A stretch of DNA of 64,000 nt, taken from Brachycybe producta. Its lineage: Eukaryota > Arthropoda > Diplopoda > Playtdesmida > Andrognathidae. The stretch covers positions 1 through 64,000 of the forward strand of contig JAUPFP010000006.1 of assembly GCA_036925085.1 (NCBI GenBank). The letters are read 5' to 3'. Under the pieces are notes generated by a model. The model saw nothing but the letters and a program-made list of their open reading frames with translations, had not been told where the DNA came from and searched no databases. Positions 31,801 to 42,706 of the stretch are shown here, piece after piece; within the stretch, counting starts at the first letter, position 1, and every line of letters starts with the position of its first letter. Made by a program: the position numbers and the translations under genes.

Positions 31801-32689
31801 TATGATAGGAGACTTAAATGTTTTAATCACGTTTTTATCATCAATAATTTAATGTTAAATAGGATTTTAATTAAGCAACAAGTTCAATGTAGATTTTTTT
31901 TAGGGGGGAGGATGGAGGATGCAGTTAACTATTTCACGAATTTGTGCCTAAAATACATTTCGCCTAAACAAATTAACATAAAATACATTTCAGTTAAAAG
32001 AATTTTTATAGCAAACTATACACTGCCATCGTGAAATATCAAAACTTAAAAAAAAACTAGAAAACAATTTTGGTTAAGCCATCTATAAAATGGAATAAGA
32101 AAGGGGGCGTGGCTTAATGTACTGCTTGTTTAAATCGATATAAGACCACCTCCTCCTCCTCTTTCTTCTCCATGATCGTTAATAACGTGATTGACAGATT
32201 AGAACAGGTTTGATCAAAATTTGCACGGACGTTTGTTCGATTTTTAGAACTCAAGACAAATGATCTGTCATCCAAGATGGAGTACTTTCCATATATAAAG
32301 GGCTTTTTGTGTTTTTGCAATTGCAATTGCACTCACATACAAAACATACAAAAACATGAGGACCCAATAGTTTCTTTTTTTTTGCATTATATACAAATAG
32401 AAGCAAAAAAAAATATATATAAAACTTTTCAAAATAAAAGTTTTTTCCACTTTTTAAAATCCATATAGCAAATATAAGAAATGTACTTTTTTTTGTTGCA
32501 ACACATAAGATCTGAAGGTGCATTTACAATAATACCAGTAAAATTTACAACAACAAAAAATGAGGTGGTAAATGTACTATGAGATACAAGCGTTCTCAAA
32601 CTGTGACACGTGAGGGCCCACAACGGCCCACACATACTGTCTATTTCTCAAACGTCCAATTATTATTTACACCCTGCAGTGTTATTTCT
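31801..32689. other. Intergenic, no gene seen
   Basis: AT-rich with several short open readings on both strands, none with a recognisable domain or a start/splice context I trust. Confidence 0.5.
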
Positions 32690-33420
32690 TTTTCTTGTTT
32701 TGTTGATAATTTTTTTAATTATTTGGAATTTTTATATTTTTAAAAGCTTGAAAATTTGTGTAGAATCTACATGTATTTTCGAATTTAAAATAACTGAAAT
32801 TTTGTTGTTTAAAAATTCTGAAATTTAATGTTTAATTTTCAATTTTTTTTTGTTTGTTTGTTTTGTTCAATTGTTTTTGAAATTTTTTACATTTTTTATA
32901 TTTAAAATTTTTAAAATTATGTTAATTTTAATTTAAAATTCTACAAAACTTGAAATTTTGTTGTTAAAATACCAGAATTTTATATATTTTGATAATTTTT
33001 TTTTTCCACAAATTTTCAATGTTGAACTTTTGACATTTTTCTATTTTAAAAAAATTTATATTTAGAATTTAACTGAAATTTTGTTGTTTAAACTCTGAAA
33101 TACGATATTTTACAAAAAAATTTACTTAAATTTATATTTTTTTGTTGTTGACATTTTTCTCATTTAAAATTTTTAAAATTATTTTACGTTGAAATTCTGA
33201 AGTTTCATATTTTAATTTATAATTTATACAAAACTTAAAAATTTATAAAATTTCTTTGCTGAAAATTCTGAAATTTTATAATTTAATTTAAAATTATTAA
33301 AAAATTTTTAATCATTTCAAAACTTTTCTAAGCTGATATTATTTTTTTTAAGTAATTTTATTATATATAAAAATATTAATTTCTATAATTGTAGCCTCAA
33401 CAAGAGTTTTTAACATAAAA
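32690..33420. repeat. Degenerate AT-rich repetitive tract
   Basis: Words such as AAATTCTGAAATTTTAT, TTTAAAATTTTTAAAATTAT and GAAATTTTGTTGTTTAAA recur with changes throughout. It may be an old decayed tandem repeat. Very low GC. Confidence 0.5.
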
Positions 33421-34317
33421 ACTTTCAAAAGCCCGCTGAGTTACCCACTTTACTGAGACCAAGAGTCACCGGAAACGCACATGTTTAGAGTGCAAATGTT
33501 TAAAGTATGGATGGGGGAGTCTATTAGTCTTTATTTAACCCTCCTCCAAAATCCTTTTTCCTTTTTCATCCCTTTTTTTTTGTTGTTAGTAATACGTATT
33601 TTATATGTAAGAGAGAAAAAATCCCTATTTTTTATTTTCAAAAGATTCAAATTTATACATGGAGAGAAAGAAGAAAAGTTGAGAAATTGTTATCATGAAT
33701 AATCTACATTCTTTTATAGAACTTGAAGAATGTCAGCAATTTTTTTTGTCTTCTTACTTTCTTGCTTTCTTTTCTCAAGAAAAGAAAGAAAGCAACAACA
33801 CAAAAAAAATACCCTCTTTAAGTCTTCTTGAGCTTTTATAATATAGACAAGATTCTAATGTTCATTTATCATCGGTTATGATCAAGAAATGACCCCGAAG
33901 GACCATTTTCAAATAAATGGATTGCTTTTACTTGCTAGAAGGGTCACCCTACCCCTCCCCATATCTCTCTCTCTCTCTCTCTATCTCTTATATATAAATA
34001 TAATATCTTATACAATAATAATAATCATAATAATAATAGGCCTTATTGTTAGAAAAAAATTGTTTCCTATTTTTTACACACTGCAATACTGTATTATATA
34101 TACATGTATATAGAAATGGACTCCCTCCAGTAAAAAAAAACACAAAGAGAAATCATAGGGTTAGAATTTATCGAAAAATAAAGAAAAAGTTACTGTAGAT
34201 AATGGAAGAAAAATGTTTTGCAACCATATTAAAAACACAGAGCGACACCTATCGGGATAAGCAAAAACTAAAGGATGATAAATAAAAATTCCATTTTGTG
34301 AAATTGTAGACTTTTAC
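33421..34317. other. Intergenic, no gene seen
   Basis: Contains the hairpin-like pair TTCTTTTCTCAAGAAAAG at 33769-33786, a CT microsatellite at 33964-33986 and an ATAATAATA run at 34014-34038. Confidence 0.5.
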
Positions 34318-34690
34318 TTGGTTTTACAGTGTAAACACGCCTCTTGAAATCTTGATTATCCTTTCAGAAACAAAATGATGAGAAAATGACAAAGGTTTTT
34401 TTTAGAAACTAGAAGGGGTAGCACAATCACTTTGTAGATATTTTCATGTTTGATATCTTTCAAAATAAACTTTTTATAAGACAACATTTACAAAATATCT
34501 GTTTAAAGTTGGATCATTTTCAAACTCTGATATAAAAAAGCTTATTTTGAAAGATATCAACATGAAAATACCTCTTAGTGATTGAGCTACCCCTTCTAGT
34601 TTCTAAAACACCTTCAAGTTTCTCTTCATTTTGTACCTGAAACACAAAATATTCAAGAGTTCGAGAGACTTTAACTTAAAAATCATCTAA
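34318..34690. mobile_element. Family-1 foldback element (one of the best full-length copies)
   Basis: The outer left end GGTTTTACAGTGTAAACACG leads to TTAGAAACTAGAAGGGGTAG and GATATCTTTCAAAATAAAC. The right arm TTTTGAAAGATATCAACATG leads to CTACCCCTTCTAGTTTCTAA and the outer GAGTTCGAGAGACTTTAAC. Confidence 0.8.
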
Positions 34691-35204
34691 AGAGGTTCAT
34701 TTCCACTTAGACTCATGATTACAAGAGTAAATCGATATACCGGAAATAAAAGCAAATTACAATTCCTATAAAAAAAAAACACAATAGGACTTTTTTAATA
34801 TAAAAACTGATCCTTATTTAATCAAATATGATGATTTGGTAATTTAATATCGACATAAAACTTTGTTTTGCTTACAAAAGAGACAATTCAAATTAAAAAC
34901 TAGAATATCATTTTTTCTAAGAAAGTAAACAGATGACATTGAATTGAATCTCTATATTTGAAATGATTTTTTATATCTAATATATATTCAGAATAATAAT
35001 AGAAAAAAATGTCAATTCCAATTTGCATCTAAAAAAAATTTGAATTAATGATGAAAAACATTTGTTTCTTAAAAAAATATAATGGGAAGTATTTCAATAT
35101 ATATCAACTTTACGGTCTTCAACATTTTGCTCAAAAAGAGCCACTTTCTTAAAATAGTATCACATTTTTTTTAAGTAAATTGAGCCCTCAATGGACATTA
35201 CTCA
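34691..35204. other. Intergenic, no gene seen
   Basis: AT-rich filler without recognisable elements. Confidence 0.5.
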
Positions 35205-35212
35205 CATAAACT

Positions 35213-35450
35213 AGAGCCATAAATAGCTAATTCTGCGCCTGAGGCAAAAATAAAACTCGCGCCTTCTTAGTATTACCATTCTAGTCTTTTTGCGCCTTTT
35301 TTATGCGCTCCTGAGTTTAACGATCAATGCAATAATCAACCTAGCGCCCCCTTAGTATTTATTCTAGTTATTTTGCATCTTTTATTTTTGCGTCTCTGAG
35401 CGTTGCGCCCGGCAGGCGCCTCACTTAAATAGCAGTAGTTTCGGCTCTGA
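35213..35450. mobile_element. hAT-like non-autonomous element
   Basis: AGAGCC at the left and GGCTCT at the right end are inverted. Inverted GCGCCTGAGGC / GGCGCCTCACTT blocks lie inside, and GC is higher than the surroundings. CATAAACT (35205-35212) and CATAAACC (35451-35458) flank it, a near-perfect 8-bp target duplication as expected for hAT elements. Confidence 0.65.
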
Positions 35451-35841
35451 CATAAACCAATTTAAGAGCTATAAGTTAAATTTGTAACGAATGTTTTATT
35501 CTAAAATGTTGCTTAAAATAAAACTTAAAGCTTAAAACTTAAGCTTGACAAAATTTACCATAGCGAATCTATGAAAGAATCTTTAAGCTTCTATCTTACG
35601 TCTTAAAAATAGTCTTATTTTTCTCGTTGTTATCTCAAGATAACTGGTTAGATTATTTAAATGAGCTATACATCATTATATTTTTATTTCTAGTATTCTG
35701 ATTGGCTGTTATGAAGAAAGGCGTAATCATGCAGCCACTTGCTCCTTGTGTCAGATAAACCCCTCCCCTTTTTCATTGCCCTGCCCTTTTTTATTCTCTA
35801 CTGAAGAACAACCTTACTAATTTAAATAATCCAACCGGTAA

Positions 35842-36000
35842 TCTTGAATTGCTTTTAAGTTTTCTGACATCTCGGCGCAGAAAATAAAAATACTGTACTG
35901 ATTTCAATTTTCTTGTTTAGTATTTTACACAAAACAAGAAAAAACTGAAAACAGTATGTACAGAGAAAGAGATGTCAGGAAACTTAAAAGCAATTCAAGA
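35842..36000. repeat. Long hairpin, near-perfect 32-bp outer stem
   Basis: Outer stem 35842-35873 against 35969-36000 (TCTTGAATTGCTTTTAAGTT with its complement), one mismatch in 32. Pairing continues inwards through AAAATACTGTACTGA / CAGTATGTACAG and TTTTCTTGTTT / AAACAAGAAAA. No coding content. Confidence 0.8.
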
Positions 36001-36002
36001 GA

Positions 36003-36951
36003 CAAAATATTAGGCAACTCTGTATAATAAGACTAGAAGTGCCATTCTTTGAGAAACTGCCTTTAGTATAGACTAACCAAAAAAAATATATTTTTTGCAT
36101 AAAGAATATATTTTTCCTAGGAATCTTTTGCATATCTTTTTATTTCTTTGAGACTATCACTTTCCACTTTGTGTGTGTGTTTTTAAGCTGTTTTTCATAT
36201 CCTTACGAAACACACCTCAGTGATTACAACCTCTCTCTCTCTCTCTCTTTTTTATTCTAGTTTTTTACTACATTGTAGTATATATTATATACTATACTTC
36301 CCATCTTATATAATTCACTTTATTCTTCCTTTTTTTGTGTGTGATTTTTGTTCTCTCTGTTTCTTTTTCCATTTCTTTGTAAATATTTTTCATGCCTTAC
36401 ACTTCGCTTCCTATTTGTTATGCTAACAGGATTTAGATTATATTTTTCGACCAAAAAAAAAAAACACAGAAAAAACATCGAAACTTTCTATTGTTTTGCA
36501 TGTGCTAAATTTCGAGAACCTCCTCCTCCACGAACACCATATATAACACACAGTTTTATTACATTCGTATAATAACACAATAGTATAAAATCGAATATAT
36601 ATATCACACTTCCTGTTCTTTCTTATAGTGTATATTATACATTTCAATATATATTTAGCTATATATAATATTCAAATAAAAATGCAAACAATGTGAATTT
36701 ATTTTTAAAACAACTCTTTATATAGACCTATAAGGCTGCTTTTTTTTCTCTCTCATTGCAAATAGGGTTTTTCTTTTTGGTAATATACTAATAATAAAAG
36801 ACTAGAAGGGACATTTTTATTTAGAAATCAAAGCTTCGGCTTCTTTGCAATATTCTTAATAACTTCCATAGAATAATTAATAAACAGGAGATTTTTTTTA
36901 AGGCCCATTAGTTAAGAAATTAAGTGTTAAGAGGCATGACTTTATTATTAT
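36003..36951. other. Intergenic, no gene seen
   Basis: AT-rich, with a CT run at 36231-36248 and TATATA runs near 36595. Short open readings without recognisable domains. Confidence 0.5.
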
Positions 36952-37276
36952 GGCTCGGATTTTTATACAAAATATCAAAGCAAATGTTTCTCAATCTGTG
37001 GCACAAAGTGCCTAATTGCAAAGTAACAATTCCGCGTTAAGATTAACCAACAATTGTTTTTTTTTTCAATAAAAAACTGGTTAAAGGCTAGAACTCCCTA
37101 GTTAACAACTGATAAGTTACCAAGACATATAGCCTCTCCAACCAGCCTTTTTTATAATTAAAAAAAGCTTAATTTTAGTTGCTCTAATGATGATGATGAT
37201 TACTTCACAATTGGAGACACTTGGGCCACAAATTGAGAAACATTTGTTTTGATATTTTGCATAAGAATCCGAGCTC
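36952..37276. mobile_element. Family-2 foldback element
   Basis: GGCTCGGATTTTTATACAAA at the left and GCATAAGAATCCGAGCTC at the right. The inner palindrome is CTGGTTAAAGGCTAGAACTC / TAGCCTCTCCAACCAGCC. Confidence 0.8.
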
Positions 37277-38696
37277 TTAATTATTATTATAGCAAAGGGT
37301 TTTTTATATTCAAAGTTGCATTATCATTATGAATAATAAGGACACACCATAAAGATTAATTTTTGTTTTAAAATGACATCTATCCTCACTGTATATGTAT
37401 TTGTGTCATAGGTGGGCTATATAAGAAGCCATCCATATACCCTCTACCCAACCCTCACCCCTCAAAACATCTTAAAAAAAATTCCAATAAAATGGCAGTG
37501 TGCCATCTGCAGGAAAAGATTAAAATAAAAAATCTCTCTATGGGAGGTTCCTTTTCTTATCATACGTTACAGTTCTAAATTGTATAAAACTTTTGCCCAA
37601 AAATAACCACCCCTTCCTTACCCAAACACCACCATCTTTAACTCCCTCTTCCATATATATATTTTTTGCCTAAGAGAATAAAATGAAAAAGGAGAGAAGG
37701 GAATAACAAAAAAAAAAAACCTAATGTCAAAAGACTAGAAAGACCGTGGAAGACGAATAACAGTTTGTATTAACAACGCCCACAGGCTTAAAAAATAGCC
37801 AAAGAATAGAGCAAAAAAAGGGGTGTATTTGAAAAAGAAGTGAATTGGAACACACCCTGTATATTAAATAGAGAAAATTCACCTTTTATTCAATTTGTTT
37901 GCACCTTAATAAGGTTAATCTGATGTTGAGCAATACACTTAAATCTAATTTTGTAGTCAAGTTTATGCTTTAAATGCAGATTAGCTTGTTAGTCCTTATT
38001 AATTTTCGATATTAGTTATTTATTGTTCAATTTGAACATTTTATTCAATGTACACACATATTCTACAAACACTGTCGTCTTAGTCATTGTGGCGCCCGCC
38101 CAGTGCAAAACGATTAGTGGCGCCTCCCCAATTTTGAGAAGAGGCCTCAACAAATGTCCAAAACTGATTTTACAAAATAAATTAGATCTATAAGTAGATT
38201 TTTAATTTTTCGTGCATTATTTTTTTTTAACAATTTACCTTATTGTCGAAATTTTAATTTTCTATTTTATTTTTCTAAAATCAAAATCAACACACATTTA
38301 CAAACAGATAAATCACACATACTACACAGGTTCAATGTAGAAACACACAAAAAAAAACAGTTACAACCACACAAAAATGCAATCATAATATTAGATAACA
38401 TAACCCACACATATAGTCTACATAGACACACACACATCTAAAATGGCCTTTCTAGTCAAATAACTCTCTGCTCTCTCATCATTCTGGCTCGCATTTTTAA
38501 TTGCAGTATAAACAAGCGACATGCAAATTAATAAACATTAAGGTTGTACAGAAAATTATAGATTATTTATGAGAGGCAGACTAGAAAGAGTAAGATAGAG
38601 TCAAGCATATTTGTGTCATGTAACATTTGTCTTATGGACATGTGTGTTGCGCTTGTTTATATATAAGACTATATCAGTGTCATATGTGTTTGTGTG
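37277..38696. other. Intergenic, no gene seen
   Basis: AT-rich. A small block with GGCGCC words at 38090-38150 may be a worn hAT-like end. A CA-rich tract lies at 38285-38440. Confidence 0.45.
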
Positions 38697-38840
<144 letters not shown>

Positions 38841-39300
38841 TATAGCCTAGGCCTAATAATAAAAAAAGGCCGGTAAATTAAGACAATAGACATTACATGC
38901 TGCATTACCCCTTGTATACATTAGGTTTGATTATACAAGACAGCGCCTGATTACCACAACTCCCAAAAAAGAGCGGCTGCTTGGCTGTTTATACAATTTT
39001 GCTATTATATATACAATGAACACCAGTTTGTATAATAATAATAATAATAGTCTATATATATACATACAAGATTGATCAAGAGAGCCTAATCACTTAATTA
39101 GACATGAGGTGAATAGACAGAATGGAGAGTAGAGGGAGCTAATAATTTAGGCAACTTAAACTGGGTTCAGACAAAACTCCACCCTCTCTTCAATTATAAT
39201 CATCTTCAAGATCTTATCATCTACAATTATCGGCTCGCGAGCCACACACACACAAATTAATATACTAATTTTTTTTTAAGAACAAAATATTTGATTATTA
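38841..39300. other. Intergenic, no gene seen
   Basis: AT-rich, with ATAATAATA at 39033-39048 and a CA run at 39245. Confidence 0.5.
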
Positions 39301-39622
39301 GAACTTGGATTTTTATGCAAAAATATCAAATCAAATGTTTCTCAATCTGTGGCCCAAGAGCCAATCATTGTGAAGTAACAATCCCCCCGTTTAGATCAAC
39401 CAACAATTACCAGTTTATTTAAAAAAAAAATCATAAACAATTGTTTAGAGGCTAGAACTTGCTAGTTGACAACTAACAAGTAGCCTCGCCTCTCTAATCG
39501 ATGATTAGAAAAAAAGCATAATTGCAGTTGCTCTAATGATGATGCTTACTTCATAACTGACACTTGGGGGCCACAAATTGAGAAACATTTGCTTTGATAA
39601 TTTTGCATAAAAATCCAGAGCC
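39301..39622. mobile_element. Family-2 foldback element
   Basis: TTGGATTTTTATGCAAAAAT at the left and CATAAAAATCCAGAGCC at the right. Inner repeat GTTTAGAGGCTAGAACTTG / GTAGCCTCGCCTCTAA. TTA-like flanks. Confidence 0.75.
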
Positions 39623-39654
39623 TTATGTCATTTTATGCGACAAATTTTTTTTTA

Positions 39655-40005
39655 TTTAAAGTGGTTTTAAAGTGTAAACGGTGCCTCTCGAACTCCTGAT
39701 TATTCTGTCTTTCTTATACAAAATAAAGAGACACTTTTAATGTGTCTTAGAAACTAGAAGAGGTAGCTCAGCCACATAAGGAGTATTTTCATATCGATAT
39801 CTTTAAAAATAAGCTTTTTTATTTTAGTTTGAAAATAACCCCCCAACTCTAAAAATGTTATCTATGAAAAGTTTATTTTGAAAGATATCAATATACAAAA
39901 TTAATACTCTTAACTGATTGAACTACCCTTCTAGTTTATAAAAGATTTTCTAGTTTTTCTTAATTTTGCTGTATTTTGAAAATCAGCAGATAATAAAACC
40001 ATCTT
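39655..40005. mobile_element. Family-1 foldback element
   Basis: AAAGTGGTTTTAAAGTGTAA, GTGTCTTAGAAACTAGAAGA and GATATCTTTAAAAATAAGC on the left. AAAGTTTATTTTGAAAGATA and CTACCCTTCTAGTTTATAAA on the right. Confidence 0.75.
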
Positions 40006-41784
40006 TAAACAGAAATAAAAAGCAAATATTTAAAAAGAAAAACAACATTTTCTAGGCTTAGCTTAGCTTAAAGCTTAGAGCTAACAGGACATCAATAAAT
40101 ATAGGCCTATTTTGATGCTTTTTTCTTCTTCTGAATAAATAGCCAAACGCAGGCGCATTTTGCAAATAACAGTGAAGAAGGGGGGGGGGGGTGTGGGGAT
40201 GGATGGGTATAACATGTAAATATATATAAAGAGTAGAGGGGTCTTTTCACCATCACCACCCCACCCTCCCAAATGAAAAATGAGGGCAGTTGACGTCACT
40301 CATGCCAACTGGCCAATGGCGAGCTCAGTGTCATCTCATTGCTACCTTAACAGGCTCCAGGCTCCCATTGGACAAACAAGATAGAGAGAAAGAGAGAGCA
40401 CAAATGTCCATATATAGAGAGACGAAAAAAAAAAAAGCCTTTCTAGCCTATAGAGACCATCATCTTATATATACACATATATACATAGATGGATGGATGG
40501 ATGGAGAAGACATATTGGCAGAGAGGCCAAAAAGATTCTGAACGCAAGATAAGAACAAACATATTGCATCAAACGCGGCGCACACAAAACGTCTTTCGAA
40601 GATCACATTATACAAAGAGAGAGAGAGAGAGCTCTATTGAAAAATAAATAGCAACCAAAATGCAATTATAAACTTTTTTTTTAAAACTTAAATGATTAAT
40701 TTTTTTTATCAATTTATGATTTATGATAATTTCATGAAAATTTTCATTGAAAACGAAAAATACATAAATAATTTAGAACATCTTCAATGTAAAAAAAAAA
40801 TTGTCAATTTTGTGTCTTAATAATTTTTAATGTTAAAATTTATAATGTTAATAATTAATTTATTTCATCAACTCGAAATGTATACGCTGAAGATTGTTGC
40901 AAAATAACAATAAAATCGTAAAAATGATCGAATTAAGTATGAGTTTAGTTATTTTCAACGTCTTTTGAATCGTTTTAAAGTTGATAAAAAAAATTATGAC
41001 TATTTCTTAAAAATAATTAAAATAAAATTTGTTAAAACACAAAATTGAAACAATTTTGTTTCTTCCTACTTTTCGAATTTCAATAAAGATTTTCATGAAA
41101 TATTAACATAAATTCATGAAATTTTACCTATTTTAAAACATTCTTTAAAAATAAGAATCCTATAAACTAGCTTTTGCAAAAGTATCAGTGGATGGACTGT
41201 CGTATTTATTATTAAGCATGTTTTTATTGCACTTGGAAAATACATTTTAAAAATGAGCTGAGCGCGAACGACACGAATGTAAACGAAAACCGATTGCACA
41301 CCATGTTAAACGGTTATACCAGGTATTGCATCATACTGATTTTCTTCATAGCCTCTCTTAATTGGGAGTGTTTTTAGATCATCATCATCAGCACCACCAC
41401 GTTTTTTTTTAGAAAAGATCTATCGGTTGAAGACGTTTTATCTGCACACCTTAGTATTATATATATCTACATATATATATATAAAGTAGGCCTATATTTA
41501 TAAGACTTTCAACGTAAAAACACGAAAGAGAGAAAGAAGAGTTTCTTAGGCATTTAAATCTTATCGATTTTTGTTTGGTGAGATCTTTATAGCCGCTTCG
41601 TCGATTCGCACCGACTGCAATGCATTATCTGCACCACATAAAAAATGTGGCCAAAGCCATATACATATACAGAAAAGACAGACGTTACTGTGAATAGGCC
41701 CTAAATATATATATATATATATATAACCCAACCCCACCCCCCCTCCTCCAACACACACCCACTTCACTACATATATACACACAA
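40006..41784. other. Intergenic, with one promoter-like patch
   Basis: A patch at about 40280-40385 has balanced GC with TGACGTCA, GGCCAATGG and CCCATTGG (inverted CCAAT boxes), unlike its surroundings. GGAT repeats lie at 40490-40504 and GA repeats at 40617-40630. The rest is AT-rich. No gene recognised. Confidence 0.45.
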
Positions 41785-42532
41785 CAGGCCTGGCCAACTC
41801 AAATCGTTCTTCGGGGCCACCTTGACGAACAACAATTTTCGGCGGGCCGAAATTAGAAATAAGAACATCGAAACAATTCAAACATCATAAAAATTTATTT
41901 TATTTTAGTCATTTTATTATACTGTATATCTATGAGACACAGTAAAGGCAGAATCACACATGCTGAAAAAATCATCCAAAAATAGAATTAGAAATAAAAC
42001 AAAATTATGTGTTCCTTTGCACTTAAATGGGGAACTCTTGTCCCTCTGCCATAGGCCTTTATGGCTGCTTGCAGAGTAATTTTTCAAATTCAAATTCAAA
42101 TATATAATGGCGCTTCGGGTAAATGCCTTAAAGTTGGATTTTTTTTTCAGCATGTGTGATTCTTCCTGAAGTCCTCAACTTGCGCGGTTCATTTTTCTTC
42201 CTGATGATTCCGCTTAAGTCGAATGCCATTAAGTGCTATGTATTTTAATTGCGTTTGCAGAACCAATTGATAGGTGGCGTTGTTATTGTAAGAAGAAGTA
42301 CCGCAACTGCACACCTACGAATCCGTAAAGTCTACTTCAATATTGGTAGTTAGTTGCACATCTTAAATAATTATTAATTTTCTAGATTTCCATGTGGAAG
42401 CATATACTTGAACTCTGCAAGCAGCCAAGATAGCCTGTAGCAGAGAGACAAAAGTTCAATTGCAGCATGCAAAATGCATTGTCAGAGGCGGGCCACAAAA
42501 AACTGTAGTGAGCCGCATGTTGGCCAGGCCTG
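41785..42532. mobile_element. hAT-like element with nested repeats
   Basis: The ends CAGGCCTGGCCAAC and GTTGGCCAGGCCTG are perfect inverted repeats. The 8-mer ATACACAC follows the right end directly (42533-42540) and stands two bases before the left end (41775-41782), consistent with an 8-bp hAT target duplication. GGGCC-rich stretches lie just inside both ends. Between them sit a TCACACATGCTG element (41949-42162) and a pogo/Tigger-like stretch (42172-42350). No transposase reading. Confidence 0.7.
41949..42350 (+). mobile_element. Composite repeat: TCACACATGCTG element plus pogo/Tigger-like stretch, copy A
   Basis: TCACACATGCTGAAAAAATC is inverted at 42147-42165 (TTTTTTTTCAGCATGTGTGA). AAGTCCTCAACTTGCGCGGTT follows, the style of end seen in pogo/Tigger MITEs, and then ATAGGTGGCGTTGTTATTGT. 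The same two parts in the same order occur on the minus strand at 48070-48465. Confidence 0.55.
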
Positions 42533-42540
42533 ATACACAC

Positions 42541-42671
42541 ATTTGCCCACCATCTTTTTTTTTTGCTTGAAGAAAAGCAATAAGAAAAAGACGAAGGAAA
42601 AAAAAAAAGAGAAACAAACTTGACGGCGGCCATCATGAAATACAAAAAAAAAAATGTTTGCCATGACATCA

Positions 42672-42706
<35 letters not shown>

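Noticed and set aside
32690-33420. AT-rich tract considered as a matrix-attachment region or origin
   Set aside because: Base composition alone does not support either call.
40290-40541. 83-codon reading with balanced composition
   Set aside because: No recognisable domain. It ends in GGAT and GA repeats, and the region looks regulatory rather than coding.
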